This document shows, piece after piece, positions 24,744 to 33,092 of a stretch of 64,000 nucleotides of DNA. Within the stretch, counting starts at the first letter, position 1; the number at the start of each line of letters is the position of its first letter. Under the pieces are notes generated by a model that saw nothing but the letters and a program-made list of their open reading frames with translations, was not told the origin of the DNA and ran no database searches. The DNA is from Streptomyces sp. NBC_01689. GTDB lineage: Bacteria; Actinomycetota; Actinomycetes; Streptomycetales; Streptomycetaceae. A program made the position numbers and the translations under genes. The stretch is from NCBI RefSeq assembly GCF_036250675.1, contig NZ_CP109592.1:1488001-1552000 (forward strand), written 5' to 3'.

Positions 24744-25301
24744 ATGGCGTCCGCCGCACCCGCTCAGCACGTCGACACCGCGCCCGCCCTGCGCCGGCTG
24801 TATGTCACCCGCTTCTTCTTCGCCGCCGCCTGGGCGGCGCTCCTGCTGGTGTCCGGCTCCGACCTCACCACCGCGACAAGGGTGCTGCTGTTCCTCTATC
24901 CCGCCTTCGACGTGGTCGCGGCCGTCGTCGACTTCCGGTCGGCGGGCGCCGCCGGGCCGGCCAAGGGCCTGTACGCCAACATGGCCATCAGCGCGCTCGC
25001 CGCCGTCGGCGTCGCGGTCGCCGGCGCCTCGGGCGTCGCCGACGTGCTGCGCGTCTGGGGCGCCTGGGCTATCGTCTCCGGCCTGGTCCAGCTCCTCGTG
25101 GGCGTCGCTCGACGGCCGATGGGCGGCCAATGGGCCATGATCGCCAGCGGTGGCATCTCGGTGCTGGCCGGTGCCTCCTTCATCCGGGGCGCCTCACAGG
25201 ACGCCCCCTCACTGACCACCCTCGCCGGATACGCCACCCTCGGCGGGATCTTCTTCCTCGTCTCGGCGCTCCGTCTGCCCCGTTCGACGCGCAGGGGCTG
25301 A
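24744..25301 (+). CDS. Six-helix membrane protein, DUF308/HdeD-like
   Basis: A 185-residue membrane protein with six predicted helices, beginning near LYVTRFFFAAAWAALLLVSG and ending SALRLPRSTRRG. The pattern of paired short helices with small residues (GIWAI-like ASGGISVLAGASFIRGA) resembles DUF308/HdeD proteins, some linked to acid or envelope stress. A good CTGGAG precedes the ATG. The divergent TetR gene and its operators suggest induction by a small molecule. Function inferred only from general resemblance. Confidence 0.65.
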   Translation: MASAAPAQHVDTAPALRRLYVTRFFFAAAWAALLLVSGSDLTTATRVLLFLYPAFDVVAAVVDFRSAGAAGPAKGLYANMAISALAAVGVAVAGASGVADVLRVWGAWAIVSGLVQLLVGVARRPMGGQWAMIASGGISVLAGASFIRGASQDAPSLTTLAGYATLGGIFFLVSALRLPRSTRRG

Positions 25302-25724
25302 CCGGTGGCGACCGAGGATCGCGGCAACCGGGCACGATGGGCGACTCGGGTCATGTCCGGCGGGGTCCGGCTCGGCGACGGGCCGGTGCCGGGGTTGGCG
25401 TTCGGCGCCCTGAGGGTGGTCGGGGGATCGCGCCGAGCCACCGGTGTCGGGACTGCCGGCCGCCGCACCCGGGCCGTCACGTCGTACGTCCCGGGAGGCC
25501 GGACCGCGGTCGTGCGCTTCGCGGAGCCGCCGATGAGCCGTCGGGAAAACGGCGGACCACACCGAGGTGACCGTTCCATCGACATGCCGAGCGGCGTTCC
25601 GGTCGCCGTGCCGGTCGGAGCGCCGGTCGGCCTCGCGGGGCCGGGATCTCCGGCCCCCGGAGCCGCCGGTCCCGGGGAAGGCGCGGCCCACGGTTCGCGG
25701 GCGGATGCCGGCCCGTCCGGCATG
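25302..25724. other. 423-bp gap between convergent genes
   Basis: No supported gene. Arg/Pro-rich frames run through it on both strands but lack family features. Several GC-rich self-complementary stretches (for example around 25638-25660) may act in termination. Confidence 0.4.
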
Positions 25725-27323
25725 TCAGCGCACACCGGCCGCCTTCATCATCTTCAACGCGCGGGTCAGCAGAGCCGCACAAGTCCCGTGCGAGACGCGG
25801 GCGGGCGGGGTGAAGCCCAGAACGCGCTGGTGGGCGACGGTCTGTGGCTCGGTGTACTTGAGGATTCCGTCGGCGCCGTGGCGGCGGCCCAGTCCGGAGT
25901 CGCCCACGCCTCCCATGGGCGCGTCGACGCTCCCCCACGCGGCGGCGAACGCCTCGTTGACGTTGACGGTGCCGGCATGGACACGGGCGGCAACGGCCCG
26001 CCCGCGGCTGCCGTTGCCGGTCCAGACGGCCGCGTTGAGGCCGTACGGCGTGGCGTTGGCCCGCGCGACCGCTTCGTCGACGGTGCGGAAGGAGTGCACG
26101 GAGACGACGGGGCCGAAGGTTTCGTGGTCGTGGAGCGTCATGTCGGGTGTGACGTGGGTGAGGATGGTCGGCTCGTAGAAGAGCGGGCCGAGATCGGGCC
26201 GTCCTCGGCCGCCGGCCAGCACGGTCGCGCCCTTGGCCACGGCGTCGTCGACGTGACTGGTGACGGTCTCCAGCTGGGAGGGGTTGGTGAGGCTGCCGAC
26301 GTCGACGCTGTAGTCGTAGGCGGCGCCGATCCTGAGCCGCTTCGTGCGGGCGACGAACGCGGCGACGAACCGGTCGTGGATGGACTCGGCGACGTAGAGG
26401 CGCTCGATGGAGACACACAGTTGTCCGGCCGAGGGAAAGCACGCGGCCACGGCGCCGTCGGCGGCTTTGCCGATGTCAGCGTCGTCGAGGACGATCATGG
26501 CGTTCTTGCCACCGAGTTCCAGGGACGCGCCGATGAGGCGATGTCCGGCGTCCCGGGCGATCCGGCGGCCGCTTGCGGTGGAGCCGGTGAACATCATGTA
26601 GTCGGCGTTCTCCATCAGGGCGCCGCCGAGGGAACTGCCCCGGCCCACCACCATCTGCCACACATCGGCAGGCAGGCCGGCCTCGTGCATCAGGTCGAGC
26701 GCCCACAGTGCGGTGAGGGCGGTCTGGGTGTCAGGCTTCTGCACGACGGCATTGCCCGCCAGAAGCGCGGGGATGGCGTCGCCCGCAGCCATGCTCAGCG
26801 GGTAGTTCCACGGCGAGATCACCGTGACGACTCCCTTGGGATGACGGAGTTCGGTGGTGTGGGTCAGTACCGGGATCGCACCGCGCCGTCGTTTGGGCTT
26901 CAGGTACGTGCCGGCGTTGCGCGCGTAGTAGCGGGAGGTGATCGCGATGTCGGTCACCTCCAGGAACGCGTCGCGACGCGTCTTGCCGCTCTCGGCCTGC
27001 ATCAGGTCCAGCGCCTCGTCCTGGCGGGCGAGCACGAGATCGTGGAACCGGAGCAGGATCTTCTTGCGCTGACGCAGCGGAAGGGCGGCCCAGAGCTTCT
27101 GGGCGGGCCGGGCGCGCGCGAAGGCGTCCTCGACATCGCCGGGTGACGAGACCGGCAGGTCGGCCAGGGGCAAGCCCGTGCAGGGGGCGGTGGTCGTGGT
27201 GCGGGCCGCGTCGGGGGCGGCGGCCACTCGCCGCGCGAGGTGCTCGATGCGGCCCGGGGAGAGCGAGGGGGGCAGACCCGGCCCGCGGCCGTACGTGGGG
27301 CGGATCGTGTGTTCGGTGACCAT
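25725..27323 (-). CDS. NAD(P)-dependent aldehyde dehydrogenase (succinate-semialdehyde-type)
   Basis: A 532-residue ALDH with the full set of motifs: VISPWNYPLSMAAGDAIPAL, MFTGSTASGRRIA (cofactor), SLELGGKNAMIVL (general base Glu269) and SAGQLCVSIERLYV (catalytic Cys303), ending with GDSGLGRRHGADGILKYTE. The arrangement is that of succinate-semialdehyde dehydrogenase-like enzymes; the substrate is not certain. GAGGGAAC lies ahead of ATG 27323. It is 14 bp downstream of the acetoacetate-decarboxylase-like gene, so the two form an operon with the regulatory sites at 28278-28329. Confidence 0.88.
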   Translation of the reverse strand: MVTEHTIRPTYGRGPGLPPSLSPGRIEHLARRVAAAPDAARTTTTAPCTGLPLADLPVSSPGDVEDAFARARPAQKLWAALPLRQRKKILLRFHDLVLARQDEALDLMQAESGKTRRDAFLEVTDIAITSRYYARNAGTYLKPKRRRGAIPVLTHTTELRHPKGVVTVISPWNYPLSMAAGDAIPALLAGNAVVQKPDTQTALTALWALDLMHEAGLPADVWQMVVGRGSSLGGALMENADYMMFTGSTASGRRIARDAGHRLIGASLELGGKNAMIVLDDADIGKAADGAVAACFPSAGQLCVSIERLYVAESIHDRFVAAFVARTKRLRIGAAYDYSVDVGSLTNPSQLETVTSHVDDAVAKGATVLAGGRGRPDLGPLFYEPTILTHVTPDMTLHDHETFGPVVSVHSFRTVDEAVARANATPYGLNAAVWTGNGSRGRAVAARVHAGTVNVNEAFAAAWGSVDAPMGGVGDSGLGRRHGADGILKYTEPQTVAHQRVLGFTPPARVSHGTCAALLTRALKMMKAAGVR

Positions 27324-27337
27324 GACCAGTTCCCTCG

Positions 27338-28258
27338 CTACTTGTTCCGGGCCGGGACGGAGCTGGGCACCGGCATGTGCAGCGCGAGCTGACCCTGTGT
27401 CATGACGTCGAGCTGGAGGGGGCGTGTCGGCCTGAGCGAGCGCAGGTCGTCCGCCATGCGGCCTTCGCCGACCTGGAGCCGGAGGTCGCGCGGAAGACGC
27501 GTCGTACCGGCCGACAGCACGTTGGTCTGACTCAGCGTCGAATGCCACGCGCCGTCCATGGAGGTGTAGGAGGTGAGCGAACCGACGCGCTCGCCGCTTC
27601 GAAAGGCGGTCTGCCCGGGCGTGACCGCGTGGAGGGAGAGGTCGGTCCCGCCCGCGTCGTTGGCGACCCGCGCCTCGGTCCGCCGGGGGTCGATGTCGAC
27701 GTCGAGACCGGCGACCCACTTGGGGAAGCCGTAGCCGTCGTGGCCGCGCACCTGGGCGATCTCGGTGCTCACCGGGAGGGACAGCACATAGGAGTCGAGG
27801 TGCTCGTTCTTCAGGCCTGCGACCAGGTCGAAGAAGCCGAGCCCGCCGTGCCGGGCCGGCTTGACGGCGATACCGACGGCGGCCTCGGTGTAGAAGTCGA
27901 TGTCACACACGTCGTAGCGGAAGAACATCACCGACACGAGACCGAGGCCGGGGACGATCTCCAGCGGCGCCAGTTCCCCGGGCAGGCGGGAACGGATGGC
28001 GCGGGAGGGGGCGAGCATGGTGAGCCGCGCGGTCGAGACGGGGTAGTAGAAGTTCGGCGTCAGGGTGGTGCCGATCGGTGAATCGACCTTGACCTTGGGG
28101 AGCCTGCGGAAGAAGTCCACATCGCTGACGCGGGGGTCCCGGGCGACGTCGTCCAGGTCGGTGTCCATCCGGTACCGGTCGTACAGGCCGCCCTTGGGGA
28201 CGGTGACGGTGCGGCCGCCCACGTCGACCGTGACCGTGTCCTGCGTGGGTGTGGGCAT
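27338..28258 (-). CDS. Acetoacetate decarboxylase-family protein
   Basis: A 306-residue protein. The segment GHDGYGFPKWVAGL carries Lys180 at the position of the Schiff-base lysine of acetoacetate decarboxylase (family context GYPK), and VSVMFFRYDVCDIDFYTEAA is also family-like. Members decarboxylate beta-keto acids or catalyse related aldol/dehydratase chemistry. ATG 28258 is preferred because AGGA is 8 nt upstream; ATG 28273 has no good site. First gene of an operon with the aldehyde dehydrogenase. Two operators of the TetR regulon lie directly upstream. Confidence 0.8.
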   Translation of the reverse strand: MPTPTQDTVTVDVGGRTVTVPKGGLYDRYRMDTDLDDVARDPRVSDVDFFRRLPKVKVDSPIGTTLTPNFYYPVSTARLTMLAPSRAIRSRLPGELAPLEIVPGLGLVSVMFFRYDVCDIDFYTEAAVGIAVKPARHGGLGFFDLVAGLKNEHLDSYVLSLPVSTEIAQVRGHDGYGFPKWVAGLDVDIDPRRTEARVANDAGGTDLSLHAVTPGQTAFRSGERVGSLTSYTSMDGAWHSTLSQTNVLSAGTTRLPRDLRLQVGEGRMADDLRSLRPTRPLQLDVMTQGQLALHMPVPSSVPARNK

Positions 28259-28277
28259 GGCGTGTTTCCTCATCTCG

Positions 28278-28329
28278 ATGTTTACGGCGTATACATGACC
28301 CTAACCCTCGATGTATGCACCGTCAACAC
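28278..28329. promoter_or_regulatory. Paired TetR-type operators before the decarboxylase-ALDH operon
   Basis: ATGTTTACGGCGTATACAT (28278-28296) and ATGTATGCACCGTCAACAC (28311-28329). Their common form, reading one strand, is ATGT-x-T-R-C-R-CCGT-xx-ACA-Y. The same element occurs twice at 30406-30452 next to a TetR gene. The centres are 33 bp apart. Confidence 0.7.
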
Positions 28330-28429
28330 TCCACCCGGACGCCTCGTGCGACGTGTACCGCGCACACCGCGAAGGTCCGGGCCCGCGGGCGCAACTGCGC
28401 CTCGGGGCCCGGACCTTGAGTGGCTGGAC

Positions 28430-28786
28430 TCAGCCGTGCCAGGACGTCACCCAGTCGTGCAGCGCTGTCCTGAGCGCGTCGACGGCCGGTTTGCGGGCGA
28501 CGTTCGCGGCGCGGGTGTCGCGCAGGCTGTCCAGGAGCAGGAAGTCGTGGACCAGGCCGGCCACCCGGACCGAGGTGACGTCCATACCGGCCTCACGCAG
28601 CCTGTTCGCGTCCTTCTCACCCTCGTCACGCGGCACGTCGGCCTCGTCGGTGATCACCGGCGTCGTGGGCAACCCCCGCAACTGCTCCAGGGAGGCCCGC
28701 AGCGGGGAGGCGCACACCTCCACACGCCGCGCGTCGTCGCTGGTGCAGGCGTCCCAGAACCACTTCATCCCGTCGCGGGTCAGCTA
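28430..28786 (-). pseudogene. 3' end of an alpha/beta hydrolase, cut by an IS
   Basis: About 118 residues of the C-terminal half of an Aes/lipase-type alpha/beta hydrolase: LTRDGMKWFWDACTSD, RGLPTTPVITDEADV with the catalytic Asp, and VRVAGLVHDFLLLDSL with the catalytic His. The oxyanion and nucleophile half is absent. Homology stops at CTAG (28784-28787), exactly where the IS5-like end begins. The upstream half is not found elsewhere in the window. Confidence 0.65.
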
Positions 28787-29030
28787 GGGTCCGTCTTCAA
28801 AGATCATCGGGTGATCGATCACAGTGGCGAGATACGCCGTCCTGAACTTACTGATCAGGAGTGGGAGTTACTCGCTCCACTGATACCGAGGGCCGCGACA
28901 GGTCGTCCGCGGTGGAGGACCGTCAGGTTGTCAACGGGATGGTTGACAAGATCCGGACCGGGATCTCCTGGCGAGACCTGCCAGAACGCTACGGACCATG
29001 ACAGACGGTCTGCACCCGCTATCCGCGGCC
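28785..29030 (+). mobile_element. Remnant of an IS5-family insertion sequence, transposase N-terminus
   Basis: Left end TAGGGTCCGTCTTCAAAG, then a GTG-started frame at 28811 encoding LTDQEWELLAPLIPRAATGR, the IS5-type (DUF4096) transposase start. A one-base loss near 28912 shifts the frame to VVNGMVDKIRTGISWRDLP ERYGP, and an in-frame TGA replaces the expected Trp codon in PWQTV. Homology ends near 29025. It entered at CTAG, the target preferred by this group, inside the hydrolase gene. Confidence 0.7.
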
Positions 29031-29088
29031 GGTCGTCGGACGCTGAAGGGCCTGGAGACGGACGTTGCTCGGCCTGTAAAGACGCCGT

Positions 29089-30372
29089 TCAGGGCGTAGC
29101 GGCGGAACTTCTCGTGGTCGCCCCGCCGGGCGGCGTCGTGCGCGGCCCGGTCAGCCAGAGTCGGTAGCGGCGCAGGGCGCGTCGCTGCCTGCGCCGCTCG
29201 GCGAGCAGGGCCAGGGCGGGATGGGTGCTGGGCGTGGGCCTGCTGCCGCGGGCGATCCGGCGCATCTGGTGGCGGACCTGGGCCATGCTCGCGGCGGAGG
29301 CGAGGGCCTTGTCCGACCACGTCACCGGCCGCAGCCCGCGGTCGGCTTCCCGGCCGCGGCGCCAGCGGTCGGGAAGGTCGGGGGTGACGGCGAGCGCGGT
29401 CCCCATCCCGACGATCGCCACACCGCCGGCGAGGACCGTCTCGGCCGTCTCGCGGCGGGTGATACCGCCGGTGAGCATCAGCGGCAGCGGGCTGGTGCGC
29501 ACGAGGTCCTTGGCCAGGTCGAGGAAGTAGGCCTCGCGGGCCTGCGTGCGGGAGTCGGCGGCACGGCCGGACATCGCCGGGCTCTCATAGCTGCCGCCGG
29601 ACAGTTCGACCAGGTCGACGCCGAGCGGTTCGAGCATGCCGATCACCTGGCGGGCGTCGTCGGCGTCGAATCCGCCGCGCTGGAAGTCCGCGGAATTCAG
29701 CTTGACCGCGACCGCGAAGGAAGGCGACACGGCGTCCCGCACCGCGCGGACGACGTCCAGAAGCATCCGCGCCCGGTTCTCCAGCGGTCCGCCCCACCGG
29801 TCGGTGCGCTTGTTGACCAGGGGGGACAGGAACTGCGACAGCAGGTATCCGTGTGCGGCATGGATCTCCACGCCGTCGAAGCCCGCCGTCTCGGCCCGGT
29901 GCGCGGTGATCGCGTAGCGGGTCACGGTGGCCTTGATCTGCTCCGCGGTCATCGCGGTGGGACGGCCGAAGCGACGGCTGTGCCTGCCCAGGTCGACACC
30001 CACGTCCGAAGGCCCCCACACGACCCCCGGCATGTCCGACCCGACTTGCCGGCCGGGGTGGTTGATCTGCATCCAGACCGCCCCGCCACCGCTCTTCCCG
30101 GCCCTGGCCCACTCACTGAACGGTTTCAGTGGCGCGGCCTCATCCAGCACGACGCCCGCGGGACCGGTCAGCGCCTCGGCGTGGACCATGACGTTTCCGG
30201 TGATCAGCAGGCCCGCTCCCCCGGCGGCCCACCGCCGGTACAACGTCAGCAGCTCCTCGTCGGGAAGCTGGCCGTCACCGGCCATGTTCTCCTCCATCGC
30301 CGCCTTCGCGATCCGGTTGCGCAGGACCTGCCCCGAGCGCAGGGGCAGCGGCGTGAACAGCTCGCCGGACAT
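29089..30372 (-). CDS. NADH:flavin oxidoreductase, Old Yellow Enzyme family
   Basis: A 427-residue OYE. Motifs: QINHPGRQVGSDMPG, EIHAAHGYLLSQFLSP, NKRTDRWGGPLENRARM and LTGGITRRETAE (FMN phosphate). It probably reduces an activated alkene or another organic electron acceptor. The C-terminal 60 residues are basic and low in complexity and end close to the IS remnant, so the original end may have been altered. ATG 30372 (MSGELFTPL) follows GAAGGTG; an in-frame ATG at 30402 is less likely. Two operators lie between it and the divergent TetR gene. Confidence 0.85.
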   Translation of the reverse strand: MSGELFTPLPLRSGQVLRNRIAKAAMEENMAGDGQLPDEELLTLYRRWAAGGAGLLITGNVMVHAEALTGPAGVVLDEAAPLKPFSEWARAGKSGGGAVWMQINHPGRQVGSDMPGVVWGPSDVGVDLGRHSRRFGRPTAMTAEQIKATVTRYAITAHRAETAGFDGVEIHAAHGYLLSQFLSPLVNKRTDRWGGPLENRARMLLDVVRAVRDAVSPSFAVAVKLNSADFQRGGFDADDARQVIGMLEPLGVDLVELSGGSYESPAMSGRAADSRTQAREAYFLDLAKDLVRTSPLPLMLTGGITRRETAETVLAGGVAIVGMGTALAVTPDLPDRWRRGREADRGLRPVTWSDKALASAASMAQVRHQMRRIARGSRPTPSTHPALALLAERRRQRRALRRYRLWLTGPRTTPPGGATTRSSAATP

Positions 30373-30405
30373 CCGAGTCACCTTCTTCCCTCTCCATCCC
30401 ATACA

Positions 30406-30452
30406 ATGTGTGCACCGTTCACATTAGACGAGAATGTAAGCGGCGTAAACAT
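30406..30452. promoter_or_regulatory. Paired operators between OYE and TetR genes
   Basis: ATGTGTGCACCGTTCACAT (30406-30424) and ATGTAAGCGGCGTAAACAT (30434-30452) match the two sites at 28278-28329. The centres are 28 bp apart and the second ends 15 bp before the TetR start. This links the TetR gene, the OYE and the decarboxylase-ALDH operon. Confidence 0.72.
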
Positions 30453-30467
30453 GAGGGAGTGTGAGCT

Positions 30468-31079
30468 GTGCCGCAAGCGACCGCGTACCACCACGGAGAT
30501 CTCCGGGCCGCCTGCCTGCGCGCCGCGCGGGAACTGCTGGAGGAGGACGGCAGCGCCGGCCTGTCACTGAGAGCGGTGGCCCGCCGGGCCGGAGTGTCGG
30601 CGACCGCCCCTTACCGCCACTTCGCCGACCGCGACGCCCTGGTCTCGGCGGTCGCCGCCGAGGGATACCGCGAACTCGCGACGGACCTGGCCGCGGCCCA
30701 CCCCCACCCCTCGACGCCCGGCGAACTGGCCGCCGTCGCCGTCGCCTACGTGCGGTTCGCGCTCGACCATCCCGCGCTGTTCCGGGCGATGTTCGCCGAG
30801 CCCTGCGACCCGGCCAGCGAGGAACGCGTCGCCGCGACCGCGGTCATCTCGGAGTACGTCCGGAGCATCGTCCGCTCCACGTTCCCGGACTCGGACGCGG
30901 GCGCCCTGGCGACCGCGGTGTGGGCCCTCGTCCATGGCCTGGCCTTCCTGCACCTGGACGGCAAGCTCGACGCCTCCACCCTCGAGATCGTCGGCGATCA
31001 GGTCCGCGCCGCCGTGAGCGCGCTCTTCACCGCCGCCCACCCGACGGGCGCGGCCTTCGCCTCGCCCCGGCAGCCGTAG
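30468..31079 (+). CDS. TetR-family repressor of the OYE/decarboxylase/ALDH regulon
   Basis: A 203-residue regulator with YHHGDLRAACLRAARELLEE, LRAVARRAGVSATAPYRHFA as the helix-turn-helix and a C-terminal domain of the WHG type (VRFALDHPALFRAMFAEP, VWALVHGLAFLHLDGKL). The GTG start at 30468 lies shortly after GGGAG. It diverges from an OYE gene. Identical operator pairs precede this divergent pair and the decarboxylase-ALDH operon 2 kb away, so it probably represses all four genes until a ligand, perhaps an aldehyde or enone, binds (inference). Confidence 0.87.
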   Translation: MPQATAYHHGDLRAACLRAARELLEEDGSAGLSLRAVARRAGVSATAPYRHFADRDALVSAVAAEGYRELATDLAAAHPHPSTPGELAAVAVAYVRFALDHPALFRAMFAEPCDPASEERVAATAVISEYVRSIVRSTFPDSDAGALATAVWALVHGLAFLHLDGKLDASTLEIVGDQVRAAVSALFTAAHPTGAAFASPRQP

Positions 31080-31323
31080 GGCGCCCTCGGCGAACCGGGA
31101 CCCGCCACCGGGCCGCAAGATTCGCGGGGAGACATCCCGGCCCGCTGACGAGGAACGGGGGCCGCGTCGCCCTGGAGCGTGGCGAGCGGTCGTTCGGCGG
31201 GGATCCGGGCCGGGTGGGAAAACGCCGGCCTGATCCTGCGTCTCGGCGTCGCCACCTGAAGGGGCCGTTGTCGCCGCGGTCGTTCGGCGTGACCGTGGCC
31301 CACCGTCAGGCCGTACGGTCGCG

Positions 31324-31863
31324 TCAGGCCGTGCGGTCGAGGGCCGGGGCGGGGCGCGTCGTCGCCGGCGTCGGTTCCCCGGCGACCAGTCGGCTCCGTA
31401 CGAATATGGTGGCGAGCCGCGTGACGACCTCGGTGAGCGCCATCAGGACGAACGCCGCGACCCATGCCTGGCTCGTGGTGATCTGGTGGGCGACGCTGAA
31501 CCGGGCCACGTCGTCCGACCCCCCGTGCTGGACCCAGAGCTGGAAGCCCATCCGCGCGCCCATGCCGACCACCCACAGGATCGCCGAGACCGCACCCGCC
31601 TTGATCAGCAGGTGCCCGCTCGCGACCCGGATGCGGGTGTAGACGCCGCCCGCGACGCCGAGCACCGCGCCCACGCCCGCCAGTGTGCCGATCAGCACCA
31701 GGTCGTTGCCCGCCGTGGGCACGCTGTCCAGGTACGTGTGGGCCACGAAGGCCACGATCCCCAGCGGGATCAGGAATGACTTGAGGTCCAGTCGGCCTTC
31801 CCGCAGCTGCCGGAAGACGACGAGGACGAGGGCGATGTCGGTGATCCAGTCGGTCGTTGTCAT
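31324..31863 (-). CDS. Integral membrane protein (DUF1453/CcdC-like)
   Basis: A 179-residue membrane protein with four or five helices: TDWITDIALVLVVFRQLREG, FLIPLGIVAFVAHTYL, LIGTLAGVGAVLGVAGGVYT and AWVAAFVLMALTEVVTRLA. The overall pattern, with REGRLDLKSFLIPL after the first helix, recalls the DUF1453/CcdC group of unknown function. ATG 31863 is used; GAGGGC is very close to it, so the true start might differ. It diverges from the TetR gene at 32046 (182 bp), its likely regulator. Confidence 0.62.
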   Translation of the reverse strand: MTTTDWITDIALVLVVFRQLREGRLDLKSFLIPLGIVAFVAHTYLDSVPTAGNDLVLIGTLAGVGAVLGVAGGVYTRIRVASGHLLIKAGAVSAILWVVGMGARMGFQLWVQHGGSDDVARFSVAHQITTSQAWVAAFVLMALTEVVTRLATIFVRSRLVAGEPTPATTRPAPALDRTA

Positions 31864-32045
31864 GCCCTCAAGACTGCTGACTCCCGGCCTCCCACGCCTG
31901 GACCCGTGGGTGGAACCAGGGGTGGAGATCGACACCCGCCGGCCCTCCACCCTGCGCGTCCGCGGCTCGCCCCGTGGCGCCCCTCCGCCTCCTCATCAGG
32001 AGGGACGCCTTGACAGCGCCCAGGCGGGGGCCCAACCTAGAAACC

Positions 32046-32726
32046 ATGGAAACCAACCCGGTTTTGGAAGTTTCCGACAAGGACCGTCAGCGTACCGACG
32101 TGATCGTGGAAGCGGCGGGACGGCTGTTCTTCGCGTCGGGTTTCGCACGGGTGAGCATGGACGAACTCGCCCGCGAACTCGGGATGAGCAAGAAGACGAT
32201 CTACCGTCATTTCCCGGACAAGCGCAGTCTCTTGACCGCGGTACTGGACCGGCAGTTCGCGGCGGTGGAACGCACGCTGATGGCGGCCGAGGAGGCCGAG
32301 GGGCAGCCGTTCGAAGTGCGAGTCGAGCGGCTGCTGATCGCGGCGGGCGGCGAACTCGGCCGCATCGGCGCGGCTCAGCTCGCGACGGGACGAGGCGACG
32401 CGATGCTCCGCCAGTACGTGGAGCAGCGTATGGACGCGGTGGTCTACCGGCGGCTCGACGAACTGTTCCGCGAGGGGCACCGGCGGGGTGTGCTGCCGGC
32501 ACCGCCAGAGCTGCTGAGTGAGATCACCCGCGGCGCGCTGGAGCGTCTCGTCACCTCGCAGCTGCCGCGCGAGCTCGACTGGAGCGCGGCCGATCTGCTG
32601 CGCGCGACCGTGGACACCGTTCTCTACGGGGCGATCCGTCCGGCGCGAGAAGACGGCGTCCACGCGGACGGACGTCGGGCGGTCGTCCCGGTGGCCCGCG
32701 ACGACGCGCACGACGTCGGTCCGTAG
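32046..32726 (+). CDS. TetR-family repressor
   Basis: A 226-residue regulator with RTDVIVEAAGRLFFASGFAR, SMDELARELGMSKKTIYRHF, PDKRSLLTAVL, and a C-terminal domain of the TetR_C_7-like kind (AAQLATGRGDAMLRQYVEQR). The ATG has no Shine-Dalgarno. An inverted repeat GGAAAC (32048-32053) and GTTTCC (32070-32075) overlaps the start codon and may be an autoregulatory operator. It diverges from the membrane protein at 31863. The last 20 or so residues are Asp/Arg/Val-rich and of low complexity. Confidence 0.85.
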   Translation: METNPVLEVSDKDRQRTDVIVEAAGRLFFASGFARVSMDELARELGMSKKTIYRHFPDKRSLLTAVLDRQFAAVERTLMAAEEAEGQPFEVRVERLLIAAGGELGRIGAAQLATGRGDAMLRQYVEQRMDAVVYRRLDELFREGHRRGVLPAPPELLSEITRGALERLVTSQLPRELDWSAADLLRATVDTVLYGAIRPAREDGVHADGRRAVVPVARDDAHDVGP

Positions 32727-33092
32727 ATCGGGCAGGAACGGAGGCCGATCGCGGACCCGTCGCGGCCGCCGCGCGGAGGTGCGTGAGAAGCCGCAGGAAG
32801 CCTGCCCCTGGCCCGGGACAACCACGGCGGCCCACCACCCGCACCCGCATCCCAGCGGTCCGGGTCCGACCGGCCGGCGCTTTCGGCGCGGCACCTCGCT
32901 CCCACGACTCGCCGCGCCGCCGGACCGCCACACCGAGGCGGTGATCCGGCTCCTGAGCGGACCGCACCGACGGACCGCGGGGCATGCGTGGGACACGCCG
33001 GAGGACGGCGACCGGACCCGTTCACGTCGTCTCCGGAAGGGACGGCGAACAGGGATGCCGCGACAGAGCGCGGCCTGGCTGGAGGGAAAACC
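32727..33092. other. 366-bp intergenic region
   Basis: Lies between two plus-strand genes. No gene supported. It ends with GGAGGGAAAACC, the ribosome site of the next gene. Confidence 0.45.
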
